The notes under the pieces are model-generated. The model made no database searches and was not told the origin of the DNA. It saw only the letters and a list, made by a program, of their open reading frames with translations. Shown one piece after another: positions 1 through 8,450 of a stretch of 64,000 nucleotides of DNA; positions within the stretch are counted from its first letter, which is position 1; each line of letters starts with the position of its first letter. Source of the stretch: Piscinibacter sp943370595 (GTDB taxonomy: Bacteria > Pseudomonadota > Gammaproteobacteria > Burkholderiales > Burkholderiaceae_C); the NCBI GenBank assembly GCA_943370595.1, contig CALRRO020000002.1:186001-250000 (forward strand). Direction: 5' to 3'. A program made the position numbers and the translations under genes.

Positions 1-136
1 GCGGCGAGCGCGCCGCTTGCGTGAGCGGCAGCTCTCGACCCATGGCGGGCATCCAAGCTCCGGCGTCGCAGGCTGCAGAGCGGTCACCTGAAGCTGCCGC
101 CGCGATTGCACGAAGCAGCGCGTCCAACCGCCACAT
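1..136 (-). CDS. possible partial ORF at window edge, unrecognised
   Basis: An open frame begins with ATG at 136 on the minus strand and runs off the left edge without a stop (about 45 residues visible). A GAGGCGC stretch just upstream could serve as a weak ribosome binding site. The visible residues match no family I know, and codon choice at third positions is less biased than in neighbouring genes, so this may be noise. It would follow the DUF2789 gene after a 52-base gap and could be the next gene of the same operon. On the plus strand a short frame closing at 91 is an equally weak alternative. Confidence 0.25.
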   Translation of the reverse strand, partial: MWRLDALLRAIAAAASGDRSAACDAGAWMPAMGRELPLTQAARSP

Positions 137-188
137 GCGCCTCGAAGGAGAGGGCTGCCCCGTCAAGCAGAGCGCGCTCCAGCTTTGG

Positions 189-446
189 TCAGCGGGAGCC
201 GCTGTCTGGGGCGGGTTGGCAGAGGGACTGCGACAACCATTCCGCGGGCAAGGCCCAGTCCGCGTCAGCCGCAATGGCTTCACGCAGGAAAGCGGCTTGA
301 GCCGGGGTCCACACGGGCGCATCCGGCAGCTCGCGGCCCAGGGACGCGGGCCGGTGCTGCGCAATGAATGCATCGATCTCCGACGGCGTGGACGCCAGCC
401 CCAGCTGATCGAAGAGCTCGGCGATGGTGTGGTGTCCGCTGTCCAT
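189..446 (-). CDS. DUF2789 family small protein
   Basis: An 85-residue protein whose opening segment (HTIAELFDQLGLAS, then a block of the type IDAFIAQHRP and a WTPAQAAFLREAI helix) fits the DUF2789 family, usually about 75 residues and without a known function. No signal peptide or membrane segment is visible; it looks like a small soluble helical protein. It starts 12 bases after the Dps gene and is the last clear gene of the minus-strand stress operon, which suggests co-expression with the iron and peroxide protection genes. Family assignment rests on remembered family features. Confidence 0.75.
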   Translation of the reverse strand: MDSGHHTIAELFDQLGLASTPSEIDAFIAQHRPASLGRELPDAPVWTPAQAAFLREAIAADADWALPAEWLSQSLCQPAPDSGSR

Positions 447-458
447 GCCTGCGCTCCT

Positions 459-974
459 CTAAGTGCGGCCGCATTCGAACAGGAACCACGCCCGCCGTTC
501 GGTCTCATCCATCCAGTTCTCCACCAGGCTCGCGCTGGCCACATCGCCGTGCTCGTCGCACAGCGCATGCACTGCGCGCAACCAATCGGCCAGACGGCGG
601 TTGTCGTCGCACAGTTCCGCCAGCATGCTGGCAGGTTGCACGAGGTCGGCATCGTTGTCCGCCAGGCGCTGAAGGCGCGCGATGTGGCCGATCGAGTGCA
701 AGGTCCCGCCTCCGAGCTTGCGCACGCGCTCGGCCAAGGCGTCGGTCATGTCCAGCAGTTGACTGGACTGGTCGTCCAGCAGCGCGTGGTAGCTGGGAAA
801 CGACGGCCCCCACATGTGCCAGTGGAAGTTCTTCGTCTTCAGGTACAGCGCGAACACGTCGGCCAGCAGCTGGTTCAGCGCCGCGCTCAGGTCCTTGCGC
901 GCATCCGCACCCAGCCCGTTGGGCGTGGTCAGCGGGGCGGTGCGGTGGCGTTGTGCAGCGACGATGTCTTTCAT
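459..974 (-). CDS. Dps family ferritin-like DNA-binding/iron-storage protein
   Basis: A 171-residue protein of the Dps family, which forms a dodecamer that oxidises ferrous iron with hydrogen peroxide and shields DNA in the cytoplasm. The ferroxidase signature is visible around residues 45-85: KTKNFHWHMWGPSFPSYH followed by DDQ, then LDMTDALAERVRKLGG. The start at 974 was chosen because the upstream extension is out of character (proline/glycine-rich) and the ATG overlaps the MFS stop in an ATGA, which implies translational coupling. Its place beside catalase in one operon fits peroxide defence. The exact subfamily is uncertain. Confidence 0.88.
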   Translation of the reverse strand: MKDIVAAQRHRTAPLTTPNGLGADARKDLSAALNQLLADVFALYLKTKNFHWHMWGPSFPSYHALLDDQSSQLLDMTDALAERVRKLGGGTLHSIGHIARLQRLADNDADLVQPASMLAELCDDNRRLADWLRAVHALCDEHGDVASASLVENWMDETERRAWFLFECGRT

Positions 975-2572
975 GTTCGACTCTCCGGAGTGGTGGGGGA
1001 TATGGCGACCAGGTGCTGAACCTGGGGCGGGTCGGGGCCCAGGTGCAGACGACTCGCCCGGGCCTGCAGCGCCGCCGCCGCCTGCGTCACGCGCTGGTGC
1101 TGGCGCAGGTGCTCGGCCCACGAGGCGACGAAGAACCATTCCACCAGGCGCTGCGGGTCGGCACTGTCCTCACTCAGGCCCCAGGCGCTGGCGCCGTCGC
1201 TGCGGCGATGCTGTGACAGTTGATGGAGCAGGTCCACCAGCGCCGCCCGCTCTGCGGGCGCCACGCGGTAGTCCACCAGCACCAGCACCGGGCCGCGGTG
1301 CGTCGCCAGTTCGCTGGCCCGCGGCGGCGCAGGCCAGTGGTGTGCCGTGTCCAAGGCATCGTCGCCCTCCGGCAGTGGCCAGTGCCGCATCAGCAGCGCG
1401 GTCAGCGCCATCACGGCGGCGGCCAGCAGCAGCGTGGACCGCAGTCCCATGCCTTGCGCCACCGCGCCCCAGCCCAGGCTGCCCGCCGCCAGCGCGCCGT
1501 TGAACACGGTGAGGTAGACCGAGAGCCCGCGCCCGCGCACCCAGTCGGGCAGGATGCTCTGCGTCAGCGCGCTCAGCGTGGTCAGCGCCACGATCCATGC
1601 CGCACCCAGCGCCAGCAGCAAGGCCAGGGCCAGGGGCTGAGGCGGCGCTGCGGCCAGCCCAGCCAGCACCGCCGCGCTCAGCATCGCAGCCAGGAGCATC
1701 AACCCATCGGCCTGCAAGTGCCTGCGCAGCCTCGGCAACAGCAGCGCACCACCGATAGCGCCCAGGCCGACAGCGCCGAGCATCAGGCCGTAGAAGCTGG
1801 CCGTGCCCTGCAGCAACTGCCGCGCCACCAGCGGCAGCAGCGCCCAGACCGCGCTGGCGCTGGCAAAGAACACCAGCGCGCGCCAGAGCACACGGTGCAA
1901 CGGCACGTGAGCCAGGGTGAAGCGCAGCCCGGCCTGGAGTGCACTGACGAACTGCTCGGCCAACGGGTCGTGCGCCGCGGCCGGCGGGCGCCACCACCAC
2001 AGGGCGGCGATCACCAGCACATAGGTCAGCAGGTCCACGCCATAGGTCGTTGCTGCGCCGAAGGCCGCCAGCAGGACGCCGCCGGCGGCCGGGCCGATGG
2101 CCCTCGAGATGTTGACGCCCAGCGAGTTCAGCGCCACCGCTGAGCGCAATTGCGCCCGCGGCACAAGTGCCGGCACGATGGACTGCCAGGTCGGCCCCAT
2201 CAGTGCGGCGCCCAGGCCGCCGACAAAGGTCAGGGCCAGCAGGCTGTCCAGCCCGAGCGCGCCGGTGGCCGACAGCACCATCAGCGTGGCGCTGACGGCC
2301 GCCAGCAGCAGCTGCACCGCGATCAGGAAGCGCCGCCGGTCCAGGATGTCGGACAGCACGCCGGCAGGGATCGCGAACAGGAAGATCGGCAGCACCGCCG
2401 CGGCCTGAACCGCCGCCACCGCGGCGGGGTTCGTGCTGAGTTCGGTGGCCAGCCAGCCACTGGCGACATCGCGCATGAAGCTGCCGATGTTGCCCAGGAC
2501 CGTGGCCCCCCACAGCACGGCGAAGACGCGCTCGCGCAACGGGGCCAGCGCACCTTGTTCGGCGTCAGTCAT
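971..2572 (-). CDS. MFS transporter, MFS_3/EntS-like exporter with C-terminal soluble domain
   Basis: A 533-residue inner-membrane protein of the major facilitator superfamily. The N-terminal block RVFAVLWGATVLGNIGSFM and the loop DILDRRRFLI are typical of the MFS_3 (enterobactin-exporter-like) group, and about 10-12 hydrophobic segments cover residues 10-420. The last ~110 residues form a soluble domain (VLVLVDYRVAPAERAAL ... WFFVASWAEHLRQH) resembling a ferredoxin-like monooxygenase fold, commonly fused to this group. The ATG at 2572 overlaps the DoxX stop by 8 bases and the stop overlaps the Dps ATG. The substrate cannot be told from sequence; export of a toxic or siderophore-like compound is the family expectation. 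Confidence 0.85.
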   Translation of the reverse strand: MTDAEQGALAPLRERVFAVLWGATVLGNIGSFMRDVASGWLATELSTNPAAVAAVQAAAVLPIFLFAIPAGVLSDILDRRRFLIAVQLLLAAVSATLMVLSATGALGLDSLLALTFVGGLGAALMGPTWQSIVPALVPRAQLRSAVALNSLGVNISRAIGPAAGGVLLAAFGAATTYGVDLLTYVLVIAALWWWRPPAAAHDPLAEQFVSALQAGLRFTLAHVPLHRVLWRALVFFASASAVWALLPLVARQLLQGTASFYGLMLGAVGLGAIGGALLLPRLRRHLQADGLMLLAAMLSAAVLAGLAAAPPQPLALALLLALGAAWIVALTTLSALTQSILPDWVRGRGLSVYLTVFNGALAAGSLGWGAVAQGMGLRSTLLLAAAVMALTALLMRHWPLPEGDDALDTAHHWPAPPRASELATHRGPVLVLVDYRVAPAERAALVDLLHQLSQHRRSDGASAWGLSEDSADPQRLVEWFFVASWAEHLRQHQRVTQAAAALQARASRLHLGPDPPQVQHLVAISPTTPESRT

Positions 2573-2981
2573 CGCGGCTGCGCAGAAGGTCGTGCCAGGC
2601 CACCAGCACCAGTCCACCGGCCAGGCCGACATGCTCGAAGAAGGCATTGGTGGCCATGAACCGGGCCTCGCCCGCCATGGCCCAGAAAGGATTGGCCACC
2701 ACGCTGGCGGCCAGGGTGAACAGCGCCAGGGACAGCGCGCCCAGCCACCGGTACCAGCCGGCGATGACCAGTGCCGAAGCCAACAGCTCCAGCAGGATGA
2801 CCGCCAGTGCCATCGGCGCGGCGGGCTGCAGCCCGAAGTGCCGCATCTCTGCGATGGCGGCATCGAAGTCCATCGCCTTGGTCAGCCCCCCTTGCAGGTA
2901 GGCGGCACACAGCGCCAGCAACGCCAGCGCATGGACCGCGCGGACGATCGGTCGGGACGACAGGCGATCGGCCATCATCAC
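2565..2981 (-). CDS. DoxX family membrane protein
   Basis: A 138-residue (or slightly shorter) integral membrane protein with four hydrophobic segments, containing the DoxX hallmark near the first helix (LQGGLTKAMDF) and the second-helix pattern LELLASALVIAGWYRWLGA. DoxX-type proteins are small quinone-associated or redox-stress membrane proteins. Three consecutive start codons exist: GTG at 2981, ATG at 2978 and ATG at 2975; the GTG overlaps the upstream TGA, so the real start is undecided. It overlaps the amidohydrolase and MFS genes and is clearly co-translated with them. Confidence 0.82.
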   Translation of the reverse strand: MMMADRLSSRPIVRAVHALALLALCAAYLQGGLTKAMDFDAAIAEMRHFGLQPAAPMALAVILLELLASALVIAGWYRWLGALSLALFTLAASVVANPFWAMAGEARFMATNAFFEHVGLAGGLVLVAWHDLLRSRDD

Positions 2982-4867
2982 ACTGCCCAGCAGGCACAGC
3001 CCAGCGCGCCCCAGAAGCTGCGCAGGTCCGAGACCGGCAGTTCGGACGCCCAGGCGCTGGCATGGCCATGGCCGTGCAGATCACAGGCCTTGGCACAGGC
3101 ACAGGCGACCGCCGCCTGACGCAGCGTGGCCTGGAGCGGCCGGCCATGCTCGCCCCATGCGGCGTAGCCGCCGTAGCGCCGCACGGGCGACCAGTCGGGC
3201 ATGGCCGGTGGCGGCCCCTGGTCGTCCAGCGACGCGAACCCGCCCGCAGCCCAGACCACCTGGCCGCCGACCACGGTGAGCAGTGCGGTCGTGTCGGCGA
3301 TGTCGGATTCGGGACAGCTGAAGAAGTCGCGGTCGGGCACCACCAGGTCAGCCAGCTGGCCCACTTCGATGCGCCCCTTCCGCCCCTCTTCGTTGCTGAA
3401 CCAGGTGACGTTCTCGGTCCACATGCGCAGCGCGGCTTCACGGCTCAGGCAGTTGCGCTGCGGCGTGATCTGCAGGCCGCCGACCGTCTTGCCGGTGATC
3501 AGCCAGGACAGCGACACCCAGGGGTTGTAGGACGCGACGCGTGTGGCATCGGTGCCTGCAGATGTGCGGATGCCCTTGTCCAGCATCCGTGCCACCGGCG
3601 GCGTGGCCTCCGCCGCGCGCGCGCCGTAGCGTTCGACGAAGTATTCGCCCTGGTAGGCCATGCGGTGCTGCACTGCCACACCGCCGCCCAGGGCCGCGAT
3701 GCGGTCCATCGACCGTTCCGAGATCGTCTCGGCATGGTCGAAGAACCAGTGCAGGCCGTCGATCGGCGTCTCGGCATGCACCTTCTCGAACACATCGAGC
3801 GCACGGCTGATGGTCTCGTCGTAGGTGGCGTGCATGCGCCACGGCCACTTGTTCTGCGCCAGGATGCGCACCACCTCCTCCAGCTCGGGCTCCATGTCGG
3901 CCGACATGTCGGGCCGGGGCTGCCGGAAGTCCTCGAAGTCGGCCGCCGAGAACACCAGCATCTCGCCGGCGCCGTTGTGGCGGAAGTAGTCGTCGCCCTG
4001 CTTGTAGGTGACGCTCTTCGTCCAGGCCAGGAAGTCGGCCTTCTCCTGCTTGGCCTTCTGCGTGAACAGGTTGTAGGCCAGGCGGATGGTCAGCTGCCCC
4101 GCATCGGCCAGCTGCTGCACGACCTGGTAGTCCTCGGGGTAGTTCTGGAAGCCGCCGCCGGCATCGATGGCGCCGGTCACGCCCAGGCGGTTCAGCTCAC
4201 GCATGAAGTGCCGCGTGCTGTTGATCTGGTACTCGATCGGCAGCTTCGGCCCCTTGGCCAGCGTGGCGTACAGGATGGCGGCGTTCGGCTTGGCCAGCAG
4301 CAGGCCGCTGGGGTTGCCGGTGCGGTCGCGCACGATCTCGCCACCGGGCGGCGCCGGCGTGTCGCGCGTGTAGCCCACGGCGCGCAGCGCGGCGCCGTTG
4401 AGCAGCGCGCGGTCGTACAGGTGCAGGATGAACACCGGTGTGTCGGGCGCCACCGCATTCAGTTCCTCGAGCGTCGGCAGACGCTTCTCGGCGAACTGGT
4501 GCTCGGTGAAGCCGCCGACCACCCGCACCCACTGCGGCGCCGGCGTGATGGCCACCTGGGCCTTCAGCATGCCCATGGCATCGGCCAGGCTGCGCACGCC
4601 GTCCCACCGGAGCTCGAGGTTGAAGTTCAGGCCACCGCGGATGATGTGCAGGTGGTTGTCGATCAGGCCCGGCAAAACGCTGCGGCCTTGCAGGTCCACC
4701 ACGCGGGTGGTGGGGCCGGCCAGGGGCAGCACGTCCTCCTCGCGGCCCACCGCGCTGAACCGACCCGCGCTGATGGCCACGGCACTGACCTGCGGCTGGG
4801 CGCGGTCGAGGGTCGTGAAGCGGCCGTGGTGCAGGATCAGGTCGGGTGGCGTCTGGTTCTCAGCCAT
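2978..4867 (-). CDS. amidohydrolase family protein (YtcJ/Amidohydro_3 type)
   Basis: A 629-residue metal-dependent hydrolase of the amidohydrolase superfamily. The first metal motif appears at about residue 70 (VLPGLIDNHLHI), followed by a long insertion and the late AGTDAT segment expected for the catalytic aspartate. The ATG at 4867 is preceded by a strong AAGGAGG and was chosen over a weaker upstream start. The protein ends with an unusual tail: Cys at 589, 591 and 595 and His at 598, 600 and 602, then a GCACWAV terminus, which could bind a metal. No signal peptide is seen. Substrate unknown; the operon implies a role in stress or detoxification. Confidence 0.85.
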   Translation of the reverse strand: MAENQTPPDLILHHGRFTTLDRAQPQVSAVAISAGRFSAVGREEDVLPLAGPTTRVVDLQGRSVLPGLIDNHLHIIRGGLNFNLELRWDGVRSLADAMGMLKAQVAITPAPQWVRVVGGFTEHQFAEKRLPTLEELNAVAPDTPVFILHLYDRALLNGAALRAVGYTRDTPAPPGGEIVRDRTGNPSGLLLAKPNAAILYATLAKGPKLPIEYQINSTRHFMRELNRLGVTGAIDAGGGFQNYPEDYQVVQQLADAGQLTIRLAYNLFTQKAKQEKADFLAWTKSVTYKQGDDYFRHNGAGEMLVFSAADFEDFRQPRPDMSADMEPELEEVVRILAQNKWPWRMHATYDETISRALDVFEKVHAETPIDGLHWFFDHAETISERSMDRIAALGGGVAVQHRMAYQGEYFVERYGARAAEATPPVARMLDKGIRTSAGTDATRVASYNPWVSLSWLITGKTVGGLQITPQRNCLSREAALRMWTENVTWFSNEEGRKGRIEVGQLADLVVPDRDFFSCPESDIADTTALLTVVGGQVVWAAGGFASLDDQGPPPAMPDWSPVRRYGGYAAWGEHGRPLQATLRQAAVACACAKACDLHGHGHASAWASELPVSDLRSFWGALGCACWAV

Positions 4868-5138
4868 GGCGCACCTCCTTCGGCACGGGGTTGGTTGGGG
4901 CCTCGGCACAGCGCGGCAGCTCGCCGAACATGTGCGGCTTGACCTGGTGGTGCAGCCAGGATGTGCTGGTCGGGGCCCCCAGCCACCGCTTGACCAGCGG
5001 CGGCAGCTGTTCGCCTGCCAGGATGCCCAGCAACCCCACCAGTGCGATCACCGGAGGTGCCGGCGAGCGCACGTTGAACAAGGCATAGATGACGCCGACG
5101 AGCAGACCGATCGCGGCGGAGACGAGGTAGGTTTTCAT
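4860..5138 (-). CDS. XapX domain-containing small membrane protein
   Basis: A 92-residue protein with two hydrophobic segments. Its N-terminal half (MKTYLVSAAIGLLVGVIY, then PPVIALVGLLGILAGE) fits the XapX domain, a family of about 50-90 residues of unknown function that often accompanies amidohydrolases and isochorismatase-like enzymes. The ATG at 5138 follows a GGGGAG element. It starts 16 bases after the isochorismatase-like gene and overlaps the amidohydrolase start by 8 bases, so the three are translated as a unit. Confidence 0.85.
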   Translation of the reverse strand: MKTYLVSAAIGLLVGVIYALFNVRSPAPPVIALVGLLGILAGEQLPPLVKRWLGAPTSTSWLHHQVKPHMFGELPRCAEAPTNPVPKEVRHG

Positions 5139-5154
5139 CGTCGGCGTCTCCCCG

Positions 5155-5811
5155 TCAGCCTTCGTGCGCGCCGAACATGGTCTTGGCGTACTGCACGCCG
5201 ATGCCGTAGGCACCCCCCACCTTCTTGGCGATGCCGGTGGTCAGCTCGTAGGTCTCGCCCCGCGCCCAGTCGCGCTGCAGTTCCAGCAGGTACTGCAGCG
5301 CGGTTAGCGGCTGCGCACCCGCCTGCACCATGCGTTCGACGGCGCGCTCATGGGCTTCGGCGGACACGTCGCCGCAGGCATCGGTGATCACGTAGACCTC
5401 GAAGCCCTGGTCCAGCGCCGACAGGGCCGGGCCGACGATGCAGACGCTGGTCCACAGGCCCGCCAGCACGATGCGCTTCTTGCCGATGCGGTTGACTTCG
5501 GCGATCACGGCCGCGTCTTCCCAGGTGTTCATCGACGTGCGGTCCAGCATCTTCTGGCCGCCGAAGGGCGCGGTCACCTCATCGAACATCGGGCCGGAGA
5601 AGCTCTTCTCGGCGACGGTGGTCAGGATGGTCGACACCTTGAAGCCTGCGGCGGCCTGCGAGACCAGCGATGCGTTGTTGCGCAATTCGATGGCCGGTAT
5701 CGAATGGGTCGCGAAAGCCATCTGCGACTGGAAGTCGATCAGGATCAGCAGGTGATCGGCGGGGTTCAGCAACTTGGCGCCCGGGACGGGCTTGGCGGTC
5801 GGGATGCTCAT
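5155..5811 (-). CDS. isochorismatase-like cysteine hydrolase (YcaC-like)
   Basis: A 218-residue cytosolic hydrolase of the isochorismatase-like superfamily. The catalytic Asp lies in LLILIDFQSQM (about residue 26), and the nucleophile Cys is in the GLWTSVCIVGPAL segment (about residue 123). The C-terminal region (LTALQYLLELQRDWAR) resembles YcaC-type enzymes. A GGAGTCCCC element precedes the ATG at 5811. The natural substrate of this subgroup is not established. It sits 70 bases after catalase and 16 bases before the XapX gene, in the same direction. Confidence 0.85.
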   Translation of the reverse strand: MSIPTAKPVPGAKLLNPADHLLILIDFQSQMAFATHSIPAIELRNNASLVSQAAAGFKVSTILTTVAEKSFSGPMFDEVTAPFGGQKMLDRTSMNTWEDAAVIAEVNRIGKKRIVLAGLWTSVCIVGPALSALDQGFEVYVITDACGDVSAEAHERAVERMVQAGAQPLTALQYLLELQRDWARGETYELTTGIAKKVGGAYGIGVQYAKTMFGAHEG

Positions 5812-5881
5812 GGGGACTCCTTCGAGCGGGTTGGGAAACGAATGAATGGAGGGGATGTCGTGTGACGGCGAACTGCGGGCC

Positions 5882-7315
5882 TCAGATCAGCCCCAGCGCC
5901 TTGGCCACGCCGGCGCCGTAGGCCGGATCGGCCTGGCAGCAGTTCTCGACATGGCGCTGCCGCACGTCGCGGCTGACGTCGCGCATGGCCCGGGCCGTGT
6001 TGTCGAACAGCCGCTGGCGCTCGTCGCCACGCATCAACTGGAACAGCGCGCTGACCTGACTGAAGCAGTCGTCATCCGTGCGGTGGTCCCAGTGCGTGGC
6101 ACTGCCCGTCAGCGCCAGTGGTGGCTCGGCCGGCTGCTGGCAATCCGGCCACAGGCCCAGACTGTTGGGCACATAGCCCGGCGTCGAGCCCTGGTTGCCA
6201 TCCACCCGCATCGCGCCGTCGCGATGGAAGCTGTGCACCGGGCAGCGCGGCGCATTCACCGGGATCTGGTGGAAGTTCACGCCCAGGCGATAGCGCAACG
6301 CATCGCCATAGCTGAACAGCCGGGCCTGCAGCATCTTGTCGGGCGAGAAGCCGATGCCCGGCACCACATGCGCCGGCGAGAAGGCGGCCTGCTCGACCTC
6401 GGCGAAGTAGTTCTGCGGGTTGCGGTTCAGCTCCAGCAGCCCCACTTCGTGCAGCGGGTACTCTGCATGCGGCCAGACCTTGGTGAGGTCGAATGGGTTG
6501 AAGGTACAGGCCGCGGCCTGTTCCTCGGTCATCAACTGCACGCACAGCAGCCAGCTCGGGTGACGGCCTGCCTCGATGGCGTCGAAGAGGTCGCGCTGCG
6601 CGCTCTCGCGGTCGCGCCCGACCAGGGCTTCGGCCTGCGCGTCGCTCAGCCAGCGGATGCCCTGCTGGCTGCGCAGGTGGAACTTGACCCAGTGGCGCCG
6701 CCCTTCGGCATCGACGAAGCTGAAGGTGTGGCTGCCGAACCCGTGCATGTGGCGGTAGCCGTCGGGCAGGCCGCGGTCGCTCATCAGGATCGTGACCTGG
6801 TGCAGCGCCTCGGGCATCAGCGTCCAGAAGTCCCAGTTCGATTGCGGGTTCCGCAGGTTGGTGCGTGGGTCGCGCTTGACGACGTGGTTCAGGTCCGGGA
6901 AGCGCAGCGGGTCGCGCATGAAGAAGACCGGGGTGTTGTTGCCCACCAGGTCCCAGTTGCCTTCCTCGGTGTAGAACTTCACCGCGAAGCCGCGGATGTC
7001 GCGCTCGGCATCGGCCGCGCCACGCTCGCCGGCCACCGTGGAGAAGCGCGTGAAGACCTCGCAGCGCCGGCCCACGGCGCCGAACAGGTGGGCGCGGGTG
7101 TAGGCGCTGATGTCCTGCGTCACCGTGAAGTGGCCGTAGGCCCCCGAGCCCTTGGCGTGCATGCGCCGCTCGGGGATGACCTCGCGGTCGAAGTGCGCCA
7201 GCTTCTCGAGCAGCCAGATGTCCTGCAGCAGCGCGGGCCCGCGCGGGCCCGCGGTCTGGATGTTCAGGTTGTCGGCCACCGGCGCGCCGTTGGCGTGCGT
7301 CAGACGCGGGCCCAT
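5882..7315 (-). CDS. small-subunit haem catalase
   Basis: A 477-residue monofunctional catalase that converts hydrogen peroxide to water and oxygen. The active-site His is in ERRMHAKGSGAYG (about residue 53), the distal Asn in DLVGNNTPVFF, and the haem-ligand Tyr in ARLFSYGDALRYRLG (about residue 336). The length of about 480 fits small-subunit (clade 3) enzymes. No export signal is visible. It begins 4 bases after the upstream hydrolase gene, with AAGGG close to that gene's stop codon, so the two are coupled. Together with Dps it is the best functional clue that the operon answers peroxide stress. Confidence 0.95.
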   Translation of the reverse strand: MGPRLTHANGAPVADNLNIQTAGPRGPALLQDIWLLEKLAHFDREVIPERRMHAKGSGAYGHFTVTQDISAYTRAHLFGAVGRRCEVFTRFSTVAGERGAADAERDIRGFAVKFYTEEGNWDLVGNNTPVFFMRDPLRFPDLNHVVKRDPRTNLRNPQSNWDFWTLMPEALHQVTILMSDRGLPDGYRHMHGFGSHTFSFVDAEGRRHWVKFHLRSQQGIRWLSDAQAEALVGRDRESAQRDLFDAIEAGRHPSWLLCVQLMTEEQAAACTFNPFDLTKVWPHAEYPLHEVGLLELNRNPQNYFAEVEQAAFSPAHVVPGIGFSPDKMLQARLFSYGDALRYRLGVNFHQIPVNAPRCPVHSFHRDGAMRVDGNQGSTPGYVPNSLGLWPDCQQPAEPPLALTGSATHWDHRTDDDCFSQVSALFQLMRGDERQRLFDNTARAMRDVSRDVRQRHVENCCQADPAYGAGVAKALGLI

Positions 7316-7319
7316 GGCA

Positions 7320-8315
7320 TCAGCCCTTGATGAAGGCCAGCAGGTCGGCGTTGAGCACGTCGGCGTTGACGGTCAACATGCCGTGCGAGTAGCCCTTGTA
7401 GACCTTGAGCGTGCCGTTCTTGAGCAGCTTGACGGCCTTGAGCGCCGAGTTGGCGATCGGCACGATCTGGTCGTCGTCGCCATGCATCACCAGCGTGGGC
7501 ACGGTGATGGCCTTCAGGTCCTCGGTCTGGTCGGTCTCCGAGAAGGCCTTGATGCCGTCGTAGTGGGCCTTGGCGCTGCCCATCATGCCCTGGCGCCACC
7601 AGTTGTTGATGACGCCCGGCAGCGGCGTCGCACCCGGCCGGTTGAAGCCGAAGAAGGGGCCGGCAGGCACGTCCATGAACATCTGCGCGCGGTTGTCGGC
7701 CACACCCTTGCGGAAGCCGTCGAAGACCTCCATCGGCAGGTGGTCGGGGTAGGCGGCGGTCTTGGCCATGATGGGAGGCACCGCGGCCACCAGCACGGCC
7801 TTGGCCACGCGACCGGCAGGCTGGCCGTGCTTGGCGACATAACGCGCGACTTCGCCACCGCCCGTGGAGTGGCCGATGTGCACGGCGTTGCGCAGGTTCA
7901 GGTGCTCGACGACGGCGAAGGCGTCGGCGGCATAGTGGTCCATGTCATGGCCCTCGCTGACCTGGGCCGAGCGGCCGTGGCCGCGGCGGTCGTGCGCGAC
8001 GACGCGGAATCCGCGCTGCACGAAGAACAGCATCTGGGCATCCCAGTCGTCGCTGGACAGCGGCCAGCCGTGGTGAAAGACGATGGGCTGCGCGGTCTTC
8101 GGGCCCCAGTCCTTGTAGAAGATGGTGGTGCCGTCCTTGGTGGTGATGGTGCTCATGGTGGGTCCTTGGTTGCGGTGGGTGGAGGGGGTGGCAGCCCGGG
8201 CCGCCGGGGTGGAGAAGGCCGTGGTCAGCGGAAGGGCCAGCGTGCTGAGGCTGGCGCCCACGAGCAGCGCCGCTCTGCGGCCGGGGTCATCGGGTTCCGG
8301 ATCGGTGTTGCGCAT
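7320..8315 (-). CDS. alpha/beta hydrolase, non-haem chloroperoxidase/arylesterase type, with possible Tat signal
   Basis: A 331-residue alpha/beta hydrolase. The catalytic Ser is in the nucleophile elbow GHSTGGG, the oxyanion-hole segment is HHGWPLSSDDWD, the acid lies in MHGDDDQIVP and the His in YSHGMLTVN; these fit cofactor-free chloroperoxidases and aryl esterases. With the start at 8315 the first ~45 residues carry twin arginines (GRRAALLVGASL), a hydrophobic stretch and an AxA-like end, so a Tat-exported form is likely. An internal ATG at 8156 would give a cytosolic form beginning MSTITTKDG, and either start is possible. It is the first gene of the nine-gene minus-strand operon, divergent from the sensor kinase. 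Confidence 0.85.
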   Translation of the reverse strand: MRNTDPEPDDPGRRAALLVGASLSTLALPLTTAFSTPAARAATPSTHRNQGPTMSTITTKDGTTIFYKDWGPKTAQPIVFHHGWPLSSDDWDAQMLFFVQRGFRVVAHDRRGHGRSAQVSEGHDMDHYAADAFAVVEHLNLRNAVHIGHSTGGGEVARYVAKHGQPAGRVAKAVLVAAVPPIMAKTAAYPDHLPMEVFDGFRKGVADNRAQMFMDVPAGPFFGFNRPGATPLPGVINNWWRQGMMGSAKAHYDGIKAFSETDQTEDLKAITVPTLVMHGDDDQIVPIANSALKAVKLLKNGTLKVYKGYSHGMLTVNADVLNADLLAFIKG

Positions 8316-8450
8316 GTCGTGATGCCTCGCAGCGGTGGTGAAGATGGACCCATGCTAGGAACCGCGCGCCGTCAGGCAGAGCCCCGTTCGGGTACATCGA
8401 ACTGACCCCTTGGGGGCAGGCGCCGCAGGCCGGTCCAGCCAGAATGCGGC

